Origin: JAURVT01 sp049059935
GTDB taxonomy: Bacteria; Actinomycetota; Actinomycetes; Propionibacteriales; Nocardioidaceae
Length of the DNA stretch: 64,000 nucleotides
Direction of reading: 5' to 3'
Assembly (NCBI RefSeq): GCF_049059935.1
Contig: NZ_JBMGQR010000015.1
Span: 11,631-75,630 of the forward strand
The notes beneath the pieces are model-generated. The model made no database searches and had not been told where the DNA came from. It worked only from the letters and a program-made list of their open reading frames with translations. Below, in pieces: positions 48,831 to 58,228 of the stretch (positions within the stretch are counted from its first letter, which is position 1; every line of letters starts with the position of its first letter). A program made the translations under genes and the position numbers.

Positions 48831-50948
48831 GTGCGTGAAGAAGCCGAGAAGCACCTGCAAGAGCTCGTCGGGTCACCCGACGCGCGCCTCCGCGACGACC
48901 AGTGGACCGCGATCGAGGCCCTCGTCGCCGACCACCGCCGCACCCTGGTGGTGCAGCGCACCGGGTGGGGCAAGTCGGCGGTCTACTTCGTCGCCACCGC
49001 CCTGCTGCGTGCGCGCGGCGCCGGTGCGACGGTGATCGTGTCGCCGCTGCTCGCGCTGATGCGCAACCAGGTGGCCGCCGCCGAGCGGGCCGGCATCAAC
49101 GCCGTGACGATCAACTCCACCAACCCCGAGGCGTGGCGCGAGACGTACGAGGACGTCAAGGCCGGACGCATCGACGTCCTGCTCGTCTCCCCCGAGCGGC
49201 TGAACAACCCCGAGTTCCGCGACCAGGTGCTGCCCGACCTCGCCGCGTCGGCGGGCCTGCTGGTGGTCGACGAGGCGCACTGCATCTCCGACTGGGGCCA
49301 CGACTTCCGTCCCGACTACCGCCGCATCCGCAACCTCCTGGCCGAGCTGCCCGAGGGCATCCCGGTGCTGGCCACCACCGCCACCGCCAACGAGCGCGTC
49401 ACCACCGACGTCGCCGAGCAGCTGTCGCGCCGCGGCGACGCCACCCTCGAGGACGTCCTCGTGCTGCGCGGGTCGCTCGACCGCACGTCCCTGCGCCTCG
49501 GCGTCGTCGAGCTCGACGACCAGCAGCACCGGCTGGCCTGGCTGGCCGACCACCTGCACCAGCTGCCCGGCTCGGGCATCGTCTACTGCCTGACGGTCGC
49601 CGCCACCGCCGACGTCGCCGAGTTCCTGCGCAGCCGCGGGCACGAGGTGCGCTCCTACTCCGGCCAGACCGAGCAGGCCGAGCGCCTCGCCGCCGAGGAC
49701 GACCTGCTGAACAACCGCGTCAAGGCCCTGGTGGCCACGTCCGCGCTCGGCATGGGCTTCGACAAGCCCGACCTCGGCTTCGTGGTGCACCTCGGCGCGC
49801 CGCCCAGCCCGATCGCGTACTACCAGCAGGTCGGACGTGCGGGTCGCGCCGTCGACGACGCCACCGTGGTGCTGCTGCCCGGCCGCGAGGACAAGGCGGT
49901 CTGGGACTACTTCGGCTCGCTGTCGTTCCCGCCGTCCGACGTGGTGCGCGAGACGCTCGCCGCGCTCGAGGGCGCCGAGGGCGCGGTGTCGACCGCCCTG
50001 CTCGAGACCCAGGTGCCGCTGCGGCGTACCCGGTTGGAGGCGATGCTCAAGGTCCTCGACGTCGACGGCGCCGTCAAGCGCGTGCGGGGCGGGTGGACCT
50101 CCACCGGCGAGCCGTGGGAGTACGACCGCGAGCGCTACGACCGCGTGGCCGAGGCCCGCCACCGCGAGCAGGACACGATGCTCGAGTACGTCCGCACGAC
50201 GGACTGCCGGCTGGCCTTCCTGCGCCGCTGCCTCGACGACCCCGAGCTCGAGGACGGCGCCCGCTGCGGTCGCTGCGACAACTGCGGCGGGCTCGAGCTC
50301 ACCGCCGACGTCGACACCTCGGCCAGCGACGGCGCCCGCGACTGGCTCGAGCGCCCCGGCGTGGTCGTCGACCCGCGCCGCATGTGGCCCACCGGGCTCC
50401 CCGACCGCGGCGTCGACCTCAAGGGCAAGATCCCGGCGGACGCGCAGGCCGCTCCCGGCCGCGCCGTCGCCCGGCTCACCGACCTCGGCTGGGGCTCGGC
50501 GCTGCGCGACCTGTTCGCCAGCGGCGCCCCCGACGGCGAGGTCCCCATCCCGCTGCGCCACGCCGCGGCCGAGGTGCTCGGCGCCTGGGAGTGGCCCGAC
50601 GGCCCGCCCGAGGTGGTGGTCGGCACCCAGTCCGCGTCGCACCCGGTGCTCACCCACCACCTCGCCGAGGGGCTGGCCCGCTTCCTCAAGGTGCCGTTCG
50701 GCGGCGGGCTGGCGCTCGTGGGCGACCCGTCCACCGGCCGCGGGGCGATGAACTCCGCCCAGCGCGTCATCGCCGTCCACGGGCGCCACGAGGTGCCCGC
50801 CTCGGTCGCCGAGGCCGTCGCCGGACGTCGGGTCCTGCTCGTCGACGACCGCGTCGTCACCGGGTGGACGCTGGCCCTGCACGCACGGCTGCTCCTGCAG
50901 GCCGGCGCCGCGCAGGTGCTGCCCTTCGTGCTCGCCACCGACACCTGA
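48831..50948 (+). CDS. recQ: RecQ-family helicase fused to a phosphoribosyltransferase-like domain
   Basis: About 705 residues. RecQ helicase motifs: VQRTGWGKSAVYF (motif I, where Gly-Lys-Ser follows a Trp), VVDEAHCISDWGHDFRPDYRRI (DEAH and RecQ loop), TTATAN, and YYQQVGRAGRAVDD. A zinc-type GARCGRCDNCGG lies near residue 480. The last 200 residues contain VLLVDDRVVTGWTLALHARLLL, the signature loop of type I phosphoribosyltransferases. The GTG at 48,831 follows a GAGACT box by 6 nt, so it was preferred to the in-frame GTG at 48,813. Coupling of the two domains is unexplained. Confidence 0.87.
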   Translation: MREEAEKHLQELVGSPDARLRDDQWTAIEALVADHRRTLVVQRTGWGKSAVYFVATALLRARGAGATVIVSPLLALMRNQVAAAERAGINAVTINSTNPEAWRETYEDVKAGRIDVLLVSPERLNNPEFRDQVLPDLAASAGLLVVDEAHCISDWGHDFRPDYRRIRNLLAELPEGIPVLATTATANERVTTDVAEQLSRRGDATLEDVLVLRGSLDRTSLRLGVVELDDQQHRLAWLADHLHQLPGSGIVYCLTVAATADVAEFLRSRGHEVRSYSGQTEQAERLAAEDDLLNNRVKALVATSALGMGFDKPDLGFVVHLGAPPSPIAYYQQVGRAGRAVDDATVVLLPGREDKAVWDYFGSLSFPPSDVVRETLAALEGAEGAVSTALLETQVPLRRTRLEAMLKVLDVDGAVKRVRGGWTSTGEPWEYDRERYDRVAEARHREQDTMLEYVRTTDCRLAFLRRCLDDPELEDGARCGRCDNCGGLELTADVDTSASDGARDWLERPGVVVDPRRMWPTGLPDRGVDLKGKIPADAQAAPGRAVARLTDLGWGSALRDLFASGAPDGEVPIPLRHAAAEVLGAWEWPDGPPEVVVGTQSASHPVLTHHLAEGLARFLKVPFGGGLALVGDPSTGRGAMNSAQRVIAVHGRHEVPASVAEAVAGRRVLLVDDRVVTGWTLALHARLLLQAGAAQVLPFVLATDT

Positions 50949-50968
50949 GCACCCACCGCGGCGGGTGC
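50949..50968. terminator. Small palindrome between convergent genes
   Basis: GCACCC (50,949-50,954) pairs with GGGTGC (50,963-50,968) around an ACCGCGGC centre, between the RecQ stop and the NUDIX gene stop. Confidence 0.4.
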
Positions 50969-50973
50969 CGGCG

Positions 50974-51648
50974 TCAGCGCAGGATGGGCGGGTGGACGAC
51001 CTTGGCGTCGCCCAGCTCGAAGATCTTGGCCGGGCGTCCCGGGCCGCCGGAGTTGGTGCGGTCGGTCGCGCGGATGAAGCCGTCGGCGCCGGTCACCTTG
51101 CGGTGGAAGTTGGCGGGGTCGAGCTTGCGGCCCCAGACGATCTCGTACACGCGTCGCAGCTCGGCGATCGTGAAGTAGCGGCTGCAGAAGGCCGCCGCCA
51201 GGGGCGAGTACTCCAGCTTCGAGCGCGCGCGCTCCACGGCCTCGTCGAGGATGACGTGGTGGTCGAAGGCGAGCTCGGCGCTGTCGAGGTCCTCGACGGC
51301 CAGCCACTCCGCCGACGACTGCGTGACGCCGGCGCGCGGCTCGGGCAGGTCGGGCAGCACGGCGAGGTAGGTCACCGACACCGTGCGGGCACGGGGGTCG
51401 CGCCTGGGCGCGCCGTAGGCAGCGACCTGCTCGAGGTGCACCAGGTCGATGTCGACCGCGGTCTCCTCGCGCAACACGCGCCCGGCGGCCTGGTCGAGGT
51501 CCTCGTCGGCACCGACCGAGCCGCCCGGCAGGGCGAGGTAGCCGCGGTAGGGCTCCTCGCTGCGGCGGATCAGCAGCGCGCGCAGCCGTGAGTCACGAAG
51601 CGTCAGGACCACGATGTCGACGCTGACATGGACCTCCGACGCGCTCAT
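50974..51648 (-). CDS. NrtR-like NUDIX-domain transcriptional regulator
   Basis: 224 residues. An N-terminal NUDIX fold (RGYLALPGGSVGADEDL, then AAGRVLREETAVD) has a changed box where REx is RVL, as in the non-catalytic NrtR group. The C-terminal part is a winged helix (FTIAELRRVYEIVWGRKLDPANFHRKV). NrtR proteins sense ADP-ribose and repress NAD biosynthesis or related genes. TAGAGT is exactly 6 nt before the ATG at 51,648. No NAD gene is adjacent, so the target is unknown. Confidence 0.85.
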   Translation of the reverse strand: MSASEVHVSVDIVVLTLRDSRLRALLIRRSEEPYRGYLALPGGSVGADEDLDQAAGRVLREETAVDIDLVHLEQVAAYGAPRRDPRARTVSVTYLAVLPDLPEPRAGVTQSSAEWLAVEDLDSAELAFDHHVILDEAVERARSKLEYSPLAAAFCSRYFTIAELRRVYEIVWGRKLDPANFHRKVTGADGFIRATDRTNSGGPGRPAKIFELGDAKVVHPPILR

Positions 51649-51715
51649 GGCAGGACTCTACGGTGAGAGGCACCCGTGCCCGCCCGAGGGCGCGGCGACA
51701 CGCTCGGCGCGCCGG

Positions 51716-52261
51716 TCAGAACGTCCTGGCCGAGGCCCGCGACAGCGAGAACCCGTGCCCCGTCGAGCGGTTGACGCACGTCACACCCGTGGTCGCGCTG
51801 GTGCAGCCGTAGTCGCCCACGAGCGTGGAGTTGCCGTACTTGAGGATCGTGTCGGACCCCATCACGGTGTCGCCGACGCAGGCGAACCCGGCCCCGTCGG
51901 CCCCGACCTCGAGGCTGTTGCCCCACGCGAGACCGCACGACTCGGGCTCGGCGGGAGGCTCGAACGAGCGCTCCCGGATGTCGCACCGTGCACCCTGCGA
52001 CCCGATGTAGCAGCCGATGTTGCCGGTCGGGGTGGTGAAGGAGGCGATGGCGCCGACGATGTCGGGCAGGTCCACCGTCGGCGGGCTGGTCGGGGCACCG
52101 GTGGGCGTCGGCGACGGGGCCGGCGGCGTGGTCTGGCTCGAACCGCCGGTCGTGGGCCCGGGCTCGGGCTCGGCGCGCACGACGTCGCGCGCTCGTCCGC
52201 ACCCGGCGAGGACGAGCGTCAGCAGCAGCACCGCGAGGACGACGGGACGCGCCCTAGTCAT
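51716..52261 (-). CDS. Secreted lipoprotein with conserved Cys-rich domain
   Basis: 181 residues. Lipobox LVLAGC is followed by a Pro/Thr/Ser-rich linker (about 30-60) and a domain with TPTGNIGCYIG, RCDIRER, ESCGLAWGNSLEV, FACVGDTV and GYGC-type YGCTSATTGVTCVNRSTGHGFSLSR. This pattern of paired cysteines and a GHGF end is a widespread actinobacterial exported domain (DUF6636-like by impression). It overlaps the UspA gene by 8 bp. The function is unknown. Confidence 0.75.
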   Translation of the reverse strand: MTRARPVVLAVLLLTLVLAGCGRARDVVRAEPEPGPTTGGSSQTTPPAPSPTPTGAPTSPPTVDLPDIVGAIASFTTPTGNIGCYIGSQGARCDIRERSFEPPAEPESCGLAWGNSLEVGADGAGFACVGDTVMGSDTILKYGNSTLVGDYGCTSATTGVTCVNRSTGHGFSLSRASARTF

Positions 52262-52676
52262 GGTCCTCTGCGGGCACGCACAGCACGGGACGGTCCGTCA
52301 GGTGGAGCAGCTTGTGCGGCACCGAGCCCAGCATCGCGCCGCGGATCGGGCTCTCGCCCCAGGTGCCCACGACGATCATCCGGGCGTCGTGCTGGTCGGC
52401 GGCGTCGATCAGGGCCTGGACGGGCTTGGCGTCGACGAGCTCCACCACGGTCTCGACCCCGGCCTTCTCGGCATCGACGACCGCGTGGTCGACGGCGCGG
52501 CGGCCGATCTCGGTGAGCGCGGCCTGGTGGGAGTCGAACTCCTCCCCCGTGTACCCGGGCGGGTTGACGCCGTAGACCAGGACGAGCGGCTCGGCGAACG
52601 TCCGCGCGAGGTCGATGGCCGTGACGAGGGCGCGCGAGGCGCCGGGCGACTCGTCGTAGCCCAGGACGATCGACAT
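52254..52676 (-). CDS. Universal stress protein (UspA family)
   Basis: 140 residues. IVLGYDESPGASRAL is the start strand and nucleotide-binding Asp, and the end MIVVGTWGESPIRGAMLGSVPHKLLHLTDRPVLCVP carries the G-x2-G-x9-G-[ST]-type ATP loop. It overlaps the permease gene (TGATG). Pairing of UspA with an APC permease is frequent, so it may adjust that transporter. Cytoplasmic. Confidence 0.88.
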   Translation of the reverse strand: MSIVLGYDESPGASRALVTAIDLARTFAEPLVLVYGVNPPGYTGEEFDSHQAALTEIGRRAVDHAVVDAEKAGVETVVELVDAKPVQALIDAADQHDARMIVVGTWGESPIRGAMLGSVPHKLLHLTDRPVLCVPAEDHD

Positions 52677-54175
52677 CAGCGGCTCCCCTCGTCGTCGGCG
52701 CGGCCCGGGACGAGCAGCGCCGGGTCGACAGTACCGGCCCGCTCCTGCCAGAACCGCTTGTCCTGGGTGCGCCAGACGAACATCACCACGACGCCGACCA
52801 GCATGATGCCGATGCCGATGACGAGCGGCGGGCCGAGACCGAACCACGCGGCGCCGGTGTAGGAGTTGTCCGGGTCGGACAGGTCGATGACGGACTTGAC
52901 GAGCAGCCAGATGAGCAGGGCCGAGCCGATGAGCGGGCCGACGCCGATCAGGAAGAAGTTCGTGGCGCTCTTCAGCAGCTGGTGGCGGTAGTAGACCGCG
53001 CACGCGATGCCGGTGAGCGCGTAGTAGAACGCGATGAGCAGGGCCAGCGCGCTGAGCGAGTCGAACAGCGCGTTCTCGCTGACGATGCTGACGAAGACGT
53101 ACCAGACGATCGCGATGCCGGCGACCCACCAGGTGCTGACGTCGGGGGTGCGGAACCGGGGCGAGATGTGCGCGAAGGTGGACGGGAGCGCCGCGCGTCG
53201 GGCCATCGACAGGCCGGTGCGCGAGGCGGGGATGATCGTCGTCTGCGTGGACGCGACGGCCGACGTGGCCACCGCGACGAGGAGCAGCCACGACCAGCCA
53301 CCGAGGACCTGGTCGCCCAGGAGCGCGAAGATGCTCTCCTCCTCGTCCTGGTTGGCCGCCAGGAAGCCGGTGCCGGCGTAGGCCACGACGGCGTAGGCGA
53401 CGCCCACGTAGGTGACCAGCAGGACGATGGTCGAGACGATGCCGGCGCGACCCGGTGCGCTCGCGGAGTCCTCGGTCTCCTCGGTGAGGTTCACCGCCGA
53501 CTCCCAGCCCCAGTACGCGAAGACGCCCAGCAGCAGGCCCGACGACAGCGCACCGCCGCCCGAGGCGAACGGGTTGAGCCACGACAGCGACGGGTCGATC
53601 GAGTCCAGCGAGCTGGTGTCGGCGTAGACGCGGTAGAGCGCGACCACGGCGAACACCAGCAGGGTGACGACCTGCGCGATGATCAGGACGTTCTGGAACT
53701 TGGCCGACACCTCGGTGCCGATGACGCACAGCGCGGTCATGGCGAGGATGAGGACGACGGCGAGCGACATCCGGATGGGCATCGAGTCGGCCGCGGAGTC
53801 CAGGCCGACCGCGAGCAGCCCGAAGCGCACGCCGACGTCGGCGAGCGAGCCGACCACCAGCACGCCGGTCATCGAGATCGCCCAGCCGCCGAACCAGCCG
53901 AACCACGGGCCCATCGCCCGGGTGACCCAGGAGAACGTGGTGCCGCAGTCCTGGTCGACCTTGTTCAGGTAGTAGAACGCCGACGCGATCATGAGCATGG
54001 GGACGAACGACGCGATCAGCACGCCCGGTGCGTGGACGCCCACCAGGGCGACCACGGCGCCGATGATCGCGGCCAGCGAGTAGGCGGGCGACGTCGAGGC
54101 CAGCCCGATCACGACGGCGTCGACGAATCCGATCGCGCCCTTCTTGAGACCGGCGTCCTGCTCCGTCTGCGACAC
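52676..54175 (-). CDS. APC-family amino acid permease
   Basis: 499 residues with twelve membrane segments. The family consensus is seen at FVDAVVIGLASTSPAYSLAA (segment 1 break), FSWVTRAMGPWFGWFGGWA, and GVFAYWGWESAVNLTEET (segment 6 and the acidic motif). The GTG start at 54,175 has GGAGAGGAG upstream. The substrate is not determined. Cotranscribed with the UspA protein, so regulation by stress or nutrient state is likely. Confidence 0.9.
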   Translation of the reverse strand: MSQTEQDAGLKKGAIGFVDAVVIGLASTSPAYSLAAIIGAVVALVGVHAPGVLIASFVPMLMIASAFYYLNKVDQDCGTTFSWVTRAMGPWFGWFGGWAISMTGVLVVGSLADVGVRFGLLAVGLDSAADSMPIRMSLAVVLILAMTALCVIGTEVSAKFQNVLIIAQVVTLLVFAVVALYRVYADTSSLDSIDPSLSWLNPFASGGGALSSGLLLGVFAYWGWESAVNLTEETEDSASAPGRAGIVSTIVLLVTYVGVAYAVVAYAGTGFLAANQDEEESIFALLGDQVLGGWSWLLLVAVATSAVASTQTTIIPASRTGLSMARRAALPSTFAHISPRFRTPDVSTWWVAGIAIVWYVFVSIVSENALFDSLSALALLIAFYYALTGIACAVYYRHQLLKSATNFFLIGVGPLIGSALLIWLLVKSVIDLSDPDNSYTGAAWFGLGPPLVIGIGIMLVGVVVMFVWRTQDKRFWQERAGTVDPALLVPGRADDEGSR

Positions 54176-54294
54176 GGGGTGCTCCTCTCGGCCCTCCCCG
54201 TGCGGGGTGGGAGGGCACCATCGAACACGTCGGCGGGGGCCGTGTCCATCACCACGCCCCCGCGCGTGCGAGACGTCCCGTTTTGTCACCTGCA

Positions 54295-54311
54295 CGACAC
54301 ACGCCGTGTCG
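54295..54311 (-). terminator. Short hairpin after the SbcC-like gene
   Basis: CGACAC (54,295-54,300) pairs with GTGTCG (54,306-54,311) around a 5-nt loop, shortly after the stop at 54,321 in the minus direction. It is followed by a TGACAAAACGGG stretch. The rest of the gap to 54,175 carries the 5' region of the permease gene. Confidence 0.4.
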
Positions 54312-54320
54312 GCGTCGGAC

Positions 54321-56936
54321 TCAGATGCGGACGACCCGCGCCGACCCGATGGCCCGGAACCGGTCGGGGTGACAGGTGAGCACCAGGACCTGCGCGCGAC
54401 GGCCGACGTCGTTGACGACGGCGCAGACCGCGTCGAGCCGGGACGGGTCGGCGAAGCCGAGGGCGTCGTCGAGGACGACGGGCGCGCCGCCGTCGTCGCT
54501 GACCAGACCGGCGCAGGCGAGCCGTCCGAGCACCGAGAGCTGCTCGCGCGCGCCGCCCGAGAGCGACTCGAAGGGCACGGTGGTGCCGCCGAGGGTGCGG
54601 GCCGAGATGGCGAGGTCGGGAGTGACCTCGACCCCGAAGCCCGGGCCGAAGACCACGGCGCCGAGACGCTCGATCGCCTCGGTGAACGGGCGGACGTACC
54701 GCTCCTGGGAGCGCCGACGGTGCGCGAGGAGCGTGGTGTGCAGCAGCAGCGCGGCCTCGGCCCGCGCCCGGGTGCGGGCGAGGGCGTCGTCGGCGTGCTG
54801 GAGCTCGGCGGCCGCGGCGTCGAGGGCGTCCTGGAGCCCGCGGTCGGCGACCTCGTCGAGCAGGGCGCGCAGGCCGGTGAGCGCGTCCTCGACCTCGCGA
54901 CGGTCGTCGGCGAGCCGGGCGACGCGGGCGTCGGCGTTGCGCTGCAGCACCTCGAGCGTGCCGGGGTCGTGCTGCTCGAGCGCGGCGGCCGACTCGGCCA
55001 GACGGTCCTCGTGGTCGGCCACCTCGTCGTGGGCCGACGCGAGCCGGGCCGCGACGTCGTCGTCGCTGCAGACCCCGCGATGGCGGTCGAGCGCCCGCTG
55101 GGCCCGCACCTGCTCGGCCACGGCGCTGTCGTGCTGCTGACGCAGGCGCACCGTCTCGTGGGCCCGCTTCTGGGCGGCTGCCTGGGCGGAGTCGGCCTCC
55201 GCGGCGGCCGACTCGGCGGCGGACCGGGCGACGTCGAGCGCGTCGGCCAGCCGGTCGGCCTCGGCCTGGGCCTCGGCGAGCGCGGGGAGCGCCGTGCCGC
55301 CGAAGCGCTCGCGGAGGTCGTCGGCGCGCGCCTCGGTCGAGGCGCAGGCCGCCACGAGGTCGTCGCGGGTGTCGCCGGCGAGGGCGTCGACGAGCCGGCG
55401 CTCGGCGTCGTCGAGGGCGGACACGCGCAGCCGGTGGGCGTCGCGCTGCTCGCGGGCGGCGTCGAGGTCGTCGACGGCGTGCTCGACGAGCAGCAGGTCG
55501 AGCTCGCGGCGGCGCTGCTCGACCAGGGCGCCGAGGTCGCGCGCCCCACCGCCCGGCGAGACCGTGACGCGCACGGTGCCGGGCACCTCGACCACGGTGT
55601 CGGCGGTGACGGGGACGTCGGCGGCGTCGCGCACGCCGTCACCGTCGACGGTGACGGCCCGCTCGCCGAGCACCTCGACCCGGACCCGTGCCACCGCGAG
55701 GTCACGGCCCTGCTCGGCGAGGCGCAGCTCGGTGGTGGCTTCGGCGATGGCCTCGACGGCGCCCTCGTCGAACGGGCGCGAGTGAAGGGCGCGGCGTGCG
55801 GCGTCGGTGTCGTCCTGGGCGGAGTCGACGGCGGCTCGCCGCTCGAGCAGGGCGGCGAGGTCGTGCTCGCAGCGGACGAGGTCGACGACGCCGAGCGCGC
55901 GACGGTGCGCGACCTCGGTGTCGCGGCGGACGGTGTCGGCCTCGAGCGCGGCGCGGGACGTGGCGGCGACGGGGTCGTGGTGCTCGTCGACCAGGGCCTG
56001 CAGGCGGGTGGTGCTGCGGACGGCGGTGGCCAGCGCGTTCTCGCGCTCGTCGACCTCGGCGGCCAGGCGGGACCGCTCCTCGTCGACCCGCTCGGCGTCG
56101 GCGAGGACGAGACGGGCCTTGTCGAGGCCCGCCTGGGCGGACTCGACGTCGAGGGTGAGCCGGTCGACCTCGGCCGCGCGGGTGCGCAGGGAGGCTCGCT
56201 CCACCTCGAGCTGCTCCTCGGCCTGCTCGATCCCGGCCAGCTCGCGCTGCCGCGAGGCGTGCCGGGTGACCTGGACGTCGACGGCGTCGAGCTCGGCGGT
56301 CAGCACGTCGACGCGCTCGCGGGCCTCCCGCTCGGCGACCACCGCGGCCTCCAGCTCGCCGGTGGGACGCTGGGCGCGCGGCGTGTAGAAGCGCTGCAGC
56401 TCGGACTCCACCGCACCGAGGAGGTCGGCGTGGCCCTCGGCGGCGTCGTCGTCGCCGGCCAGCGCGCCGAGCGCGGTGCGCAGCGGCTCGACCCGGGCCA
56501 GGGCGGGCTGGTCGAGCGCCTCGCCTTGGACGAGCTGCAGCGCGTCCCAGAGCTGCCGGTCGAGCGTGGCGGTGAGGATGGCGTCGAAGCGGTCGTGCGC
56601 CTCGCGCCCGGCCAGCTGCTCAGGACGCGGGCGGAGCACCCGCAGCTCGGTGCGCGGCGACTTGAGGAAACGCTTGGACAGCACCAGGCGGTAGGGCCCG
56701 GTCTCGAGCTCGACCTCGACCTCGGGCCCGACGTCGAGACCGACGGGCTTGACCGCCTTGACGGGGGTGGCCCTGCTGCTGTCGGGGTAGTCGCGGACGA
56801 GGCGGAGGGCCTCGGGGATGGACGACTTGCCGGCCTCGTTGGGGCCCTGGACGACGGTGACGCCGACGGGGTCGAGCTCGACCTCGAGGTCGTCGATGCC
56901 GCGGTAGTGGGTGAGCCGGACGCGCAGGATCCTCAC
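54321..56936 (-). CDS. SbcC/Rad50-like (YhaN-type) AAA ATPase
   Basis: 871 residues. Walker A GPNEAGKSS (31-39) at the N-terminus, a long coiled coil (about 180-690), then LSGGAREQLSVLGRLA (ABC signature) and VVLDDALGFADPSRLDA (Walker B and D loop). The coiled-coil apex lacks a C-x-x-C zinc hook, unlike true Rad50/SbcC. It overlaps its nuclease partner by GTGA (start GTG at 56,936). Together they should process DNA ends or hairpins. Confidence 0.86.
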   Translation of the reverse strand: MRILRVRLTHYRGIDDLEVELDPVGVTVVQGPNEAGKSSIPEALRLVRDYPDSSRATPVKAVKPVGLDVGPEVEVELETGPYRLVLSKRFLKSPRTELRVLRPRPEQLAGREAHDRFDAILTATLDRQLWDALQLVQGEALDQPALARVEPLRTALGALAGDDDAAEGHADLLGAVESELQRFYTPRAQRPTGELEAAVVAEREARERVDVLTAELDAVDVQVTRHASRQRELAGIEQAEEQLEVERASLRTRAAEVDRLTLDVESAQAGLDKARLVLADAERVDEERSRLAAEVDERENALATAVRSTTRLQALVDEHHDPVAATSRAALEADTVRRDTEVAHRRALGVVDLVRCEHDLAALLERRAAVDSAQDDTDAARRALHSRPFDEGAVEAIAEATTELRLAEQGRDLAVARVRVEVLGERAVTVDGDGVRDAADVPVTADTVVEVPGTVRVTVSPGGGARDLGALVEQRRRELDLLLVEHAVDDLDAAREQRDAHRLRVSALDDAERRLVDALAGDTRDDLVAACASTEARADDLRERFGGTALPALAEAQAEADRLADALDVARSAAESAAAEADSAQAAAQKRAHETVRLRQQHDSAVAEQVRAQRALDRHRGVCSDDDVAARLASAHDEVADHEDRLAESAAALEQHDPGTLEVLQRNADARVARLADDRREVEDALTGLRALLDEVADRGLQDALDAAAAELQHADDALARTRARAEAALLLHTTLLAHRRRSQERYVRPFTEAIERLGAVVFGPGFGVEVTPDLAISARTLGGTTVPFESLSGGAREQLSVLGRLACAGLVSDDGGAPVVLDDALGFADPSRLDAVCAVVNDVGRRAQVLVLTCHPDRFRAIGSARVVRI

Positions 56937-58063
56937 CGGGCGGCCCCGACGAGACGGTGGAGCAGGCCGAGCGCGTCCTGGGCGGCGCGGGCGTCGTCGC
57001 CCGTGGCGGCGGCCTGGTCGCGCAGCTCGTCGACGGCCTCGGCGGCGAATCCGGTGAGCGCGAGGTCGGCGAAGTCGTGGTCGTCGGGCACCACGGCGAG
57101 GTCGGTGTGCCGGTGCCAGAGGTCGAGCCGCGCGTAGGCGTGCGCGAGGTCGTCCAGGCCGGCGTCGAGGGCGATCTTGTCGCGCAGCGCCAGCGTGCCC
57201 GACAGCCTCAGCCAGGTGGCGGTGCGCTCCTTGCCGCGTCGTGCGCCGAGCTCGGTGAGCAGCGCCGCGACGTCGAGGGTGGAGTCGAGGCGGTGCTCGG
57301 GGGCCTCGAAGACCCACCGGCCGACGCGGACCGTCTCGACCTCGAGGTGGCTCGGGCCGACGTCGACGAGCAGGACGTTGCCGGGGTCGGTCTCGCGGCG
57401 GGCCGTGACCTCGGGCGTGCCGGGGTACCAGACGCGCGGCTCGACCTGCGTGGTGCTGTGCCGGTCGCCGAGGACGGCCACGTGGACGCGTCCGTCGTCG
57501 AGCGCGGCGGTGAGGTCGTCGAGGACGACCGAGGTGGGACGTGAGGAGTCGGGGTCGAGGACGTCGACCTGGCCGTGACCGACGAGCACGCGGACGACGC
57601 CGTCGGGTGCCGGCTCCAGGGGGGCCAGCGCCTGGGCGACGAGGTCGCCCAGCGGCCGCTTGCCGAACCACGGGGCCGCGACGATCTCGACACCGTCTGC
57701 GACGCGGTGCACGCCCGGGGCGTCGAGGACGTGCACGTGGTCGGGACGGTGGCGGGCGAACAGGCCCGACGTGTAGAGCGACGACGCGTCGAGGGGGTCG
57801 TGGTTGCCCGGGAGCAGGTAGACCGGCACCTCGACGTCGGCCAGCGCCTCGAACGCCCGGACGACGACGCGGCGGTCGAGCTGGTTGGACTCGAAGACGT
57901 CGCCGCCGACGACCACGAAGGCGGCGTCGCGCTCGGCCGCGACCTCCCCGATGCGCCGCACCGCGTCGAGGCGCGCCTGCCCGTAGCGCGCCTGCGCCTC
58001 GGGCTGGAGGAAGCGGGCGGCCATCCCGAGCTGCCAGTCGGCAGTGGCGACGAACCTGACCAT
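56933..58063 (-). CDS. SbcD/Mre11-like metallophosphatase (nuclease subunit)
   Basis: 376 residues. Calcineurin-like motifs are visible: ATADWQLGM (motif I, with Gln in place of the usual His), VVVGGDVFESNQ (II), LLPGNHDPLDA (III), LVGHGQVDVL (IV) and LGDRHSTTQV (V, normally GHxH). The last 100 residues form a C-terminal capping domain. TAGCGT is 6 nt before the ATG. The exact metal chemistry may differ because of the motif I and V changes. Confidence 0.85.
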   Translation of the reverse strand: MVRFVATADWQLGMAARFLQPEAQARYGQARLDAVRRIGEVAAERDAAFVVVGGDVFESNQLDRRVVVRAFEALADVEVPVYLLPGNHDPLDASSLYTSGLFARHRPDHVHVLDAPGVHRVADGVEIVAAPWFGKRPLGDLVAQALAPLEPAPDGVVRVLVGHGQVDVLDPDSSRPTSVVLDDLTAALDDGRVHVAVLGDRHSTTQVEPRVWYPGTPEVTARRETDPGNVLLVDVGPSHLEVETVRVGRWVFEAPEHRLDSTLDVAALLTELGARRGKERTATWLRLSGTLALRDKIALDAGLDDLAHAYARLDLWHRHTDLAVVPDDHDFADLALTGFAAEAVDELRDQAAATGDDARAAQDALGLLHRLVGAAR

Positions 58064-58228
58064 GCACCCACGCTAACCAGGCCCGCCGACAGGACCGGTC
58101 CGCCACGCCCCCACGGGGCCGGGCAGGTTGCGTCTCCGGCCCAGAGGCCGGGTGGCCGGGTCGGTGCGGGCTGAGCACTGGAGTACCCGCTCCGTCTCGG
58201 TCTGCGAGACGCGAGCCGTCCCCCGGGT

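Noticed and set aside
45770..48973. Very long minus-strand frame opposite the secDF region
   Set aside because: It is a GC-driven shadow: composition is Arg/Gly/Ala rich and it opposes clear plus-strand genes with full domain content.
54144..57137. Long plus-strand frame opposite the SbcC-like gene
   Set aside because: Low-complexity Gly/Val/Leu/Arg protein with no domain, fully antisense to an ATPase with intact motifs.
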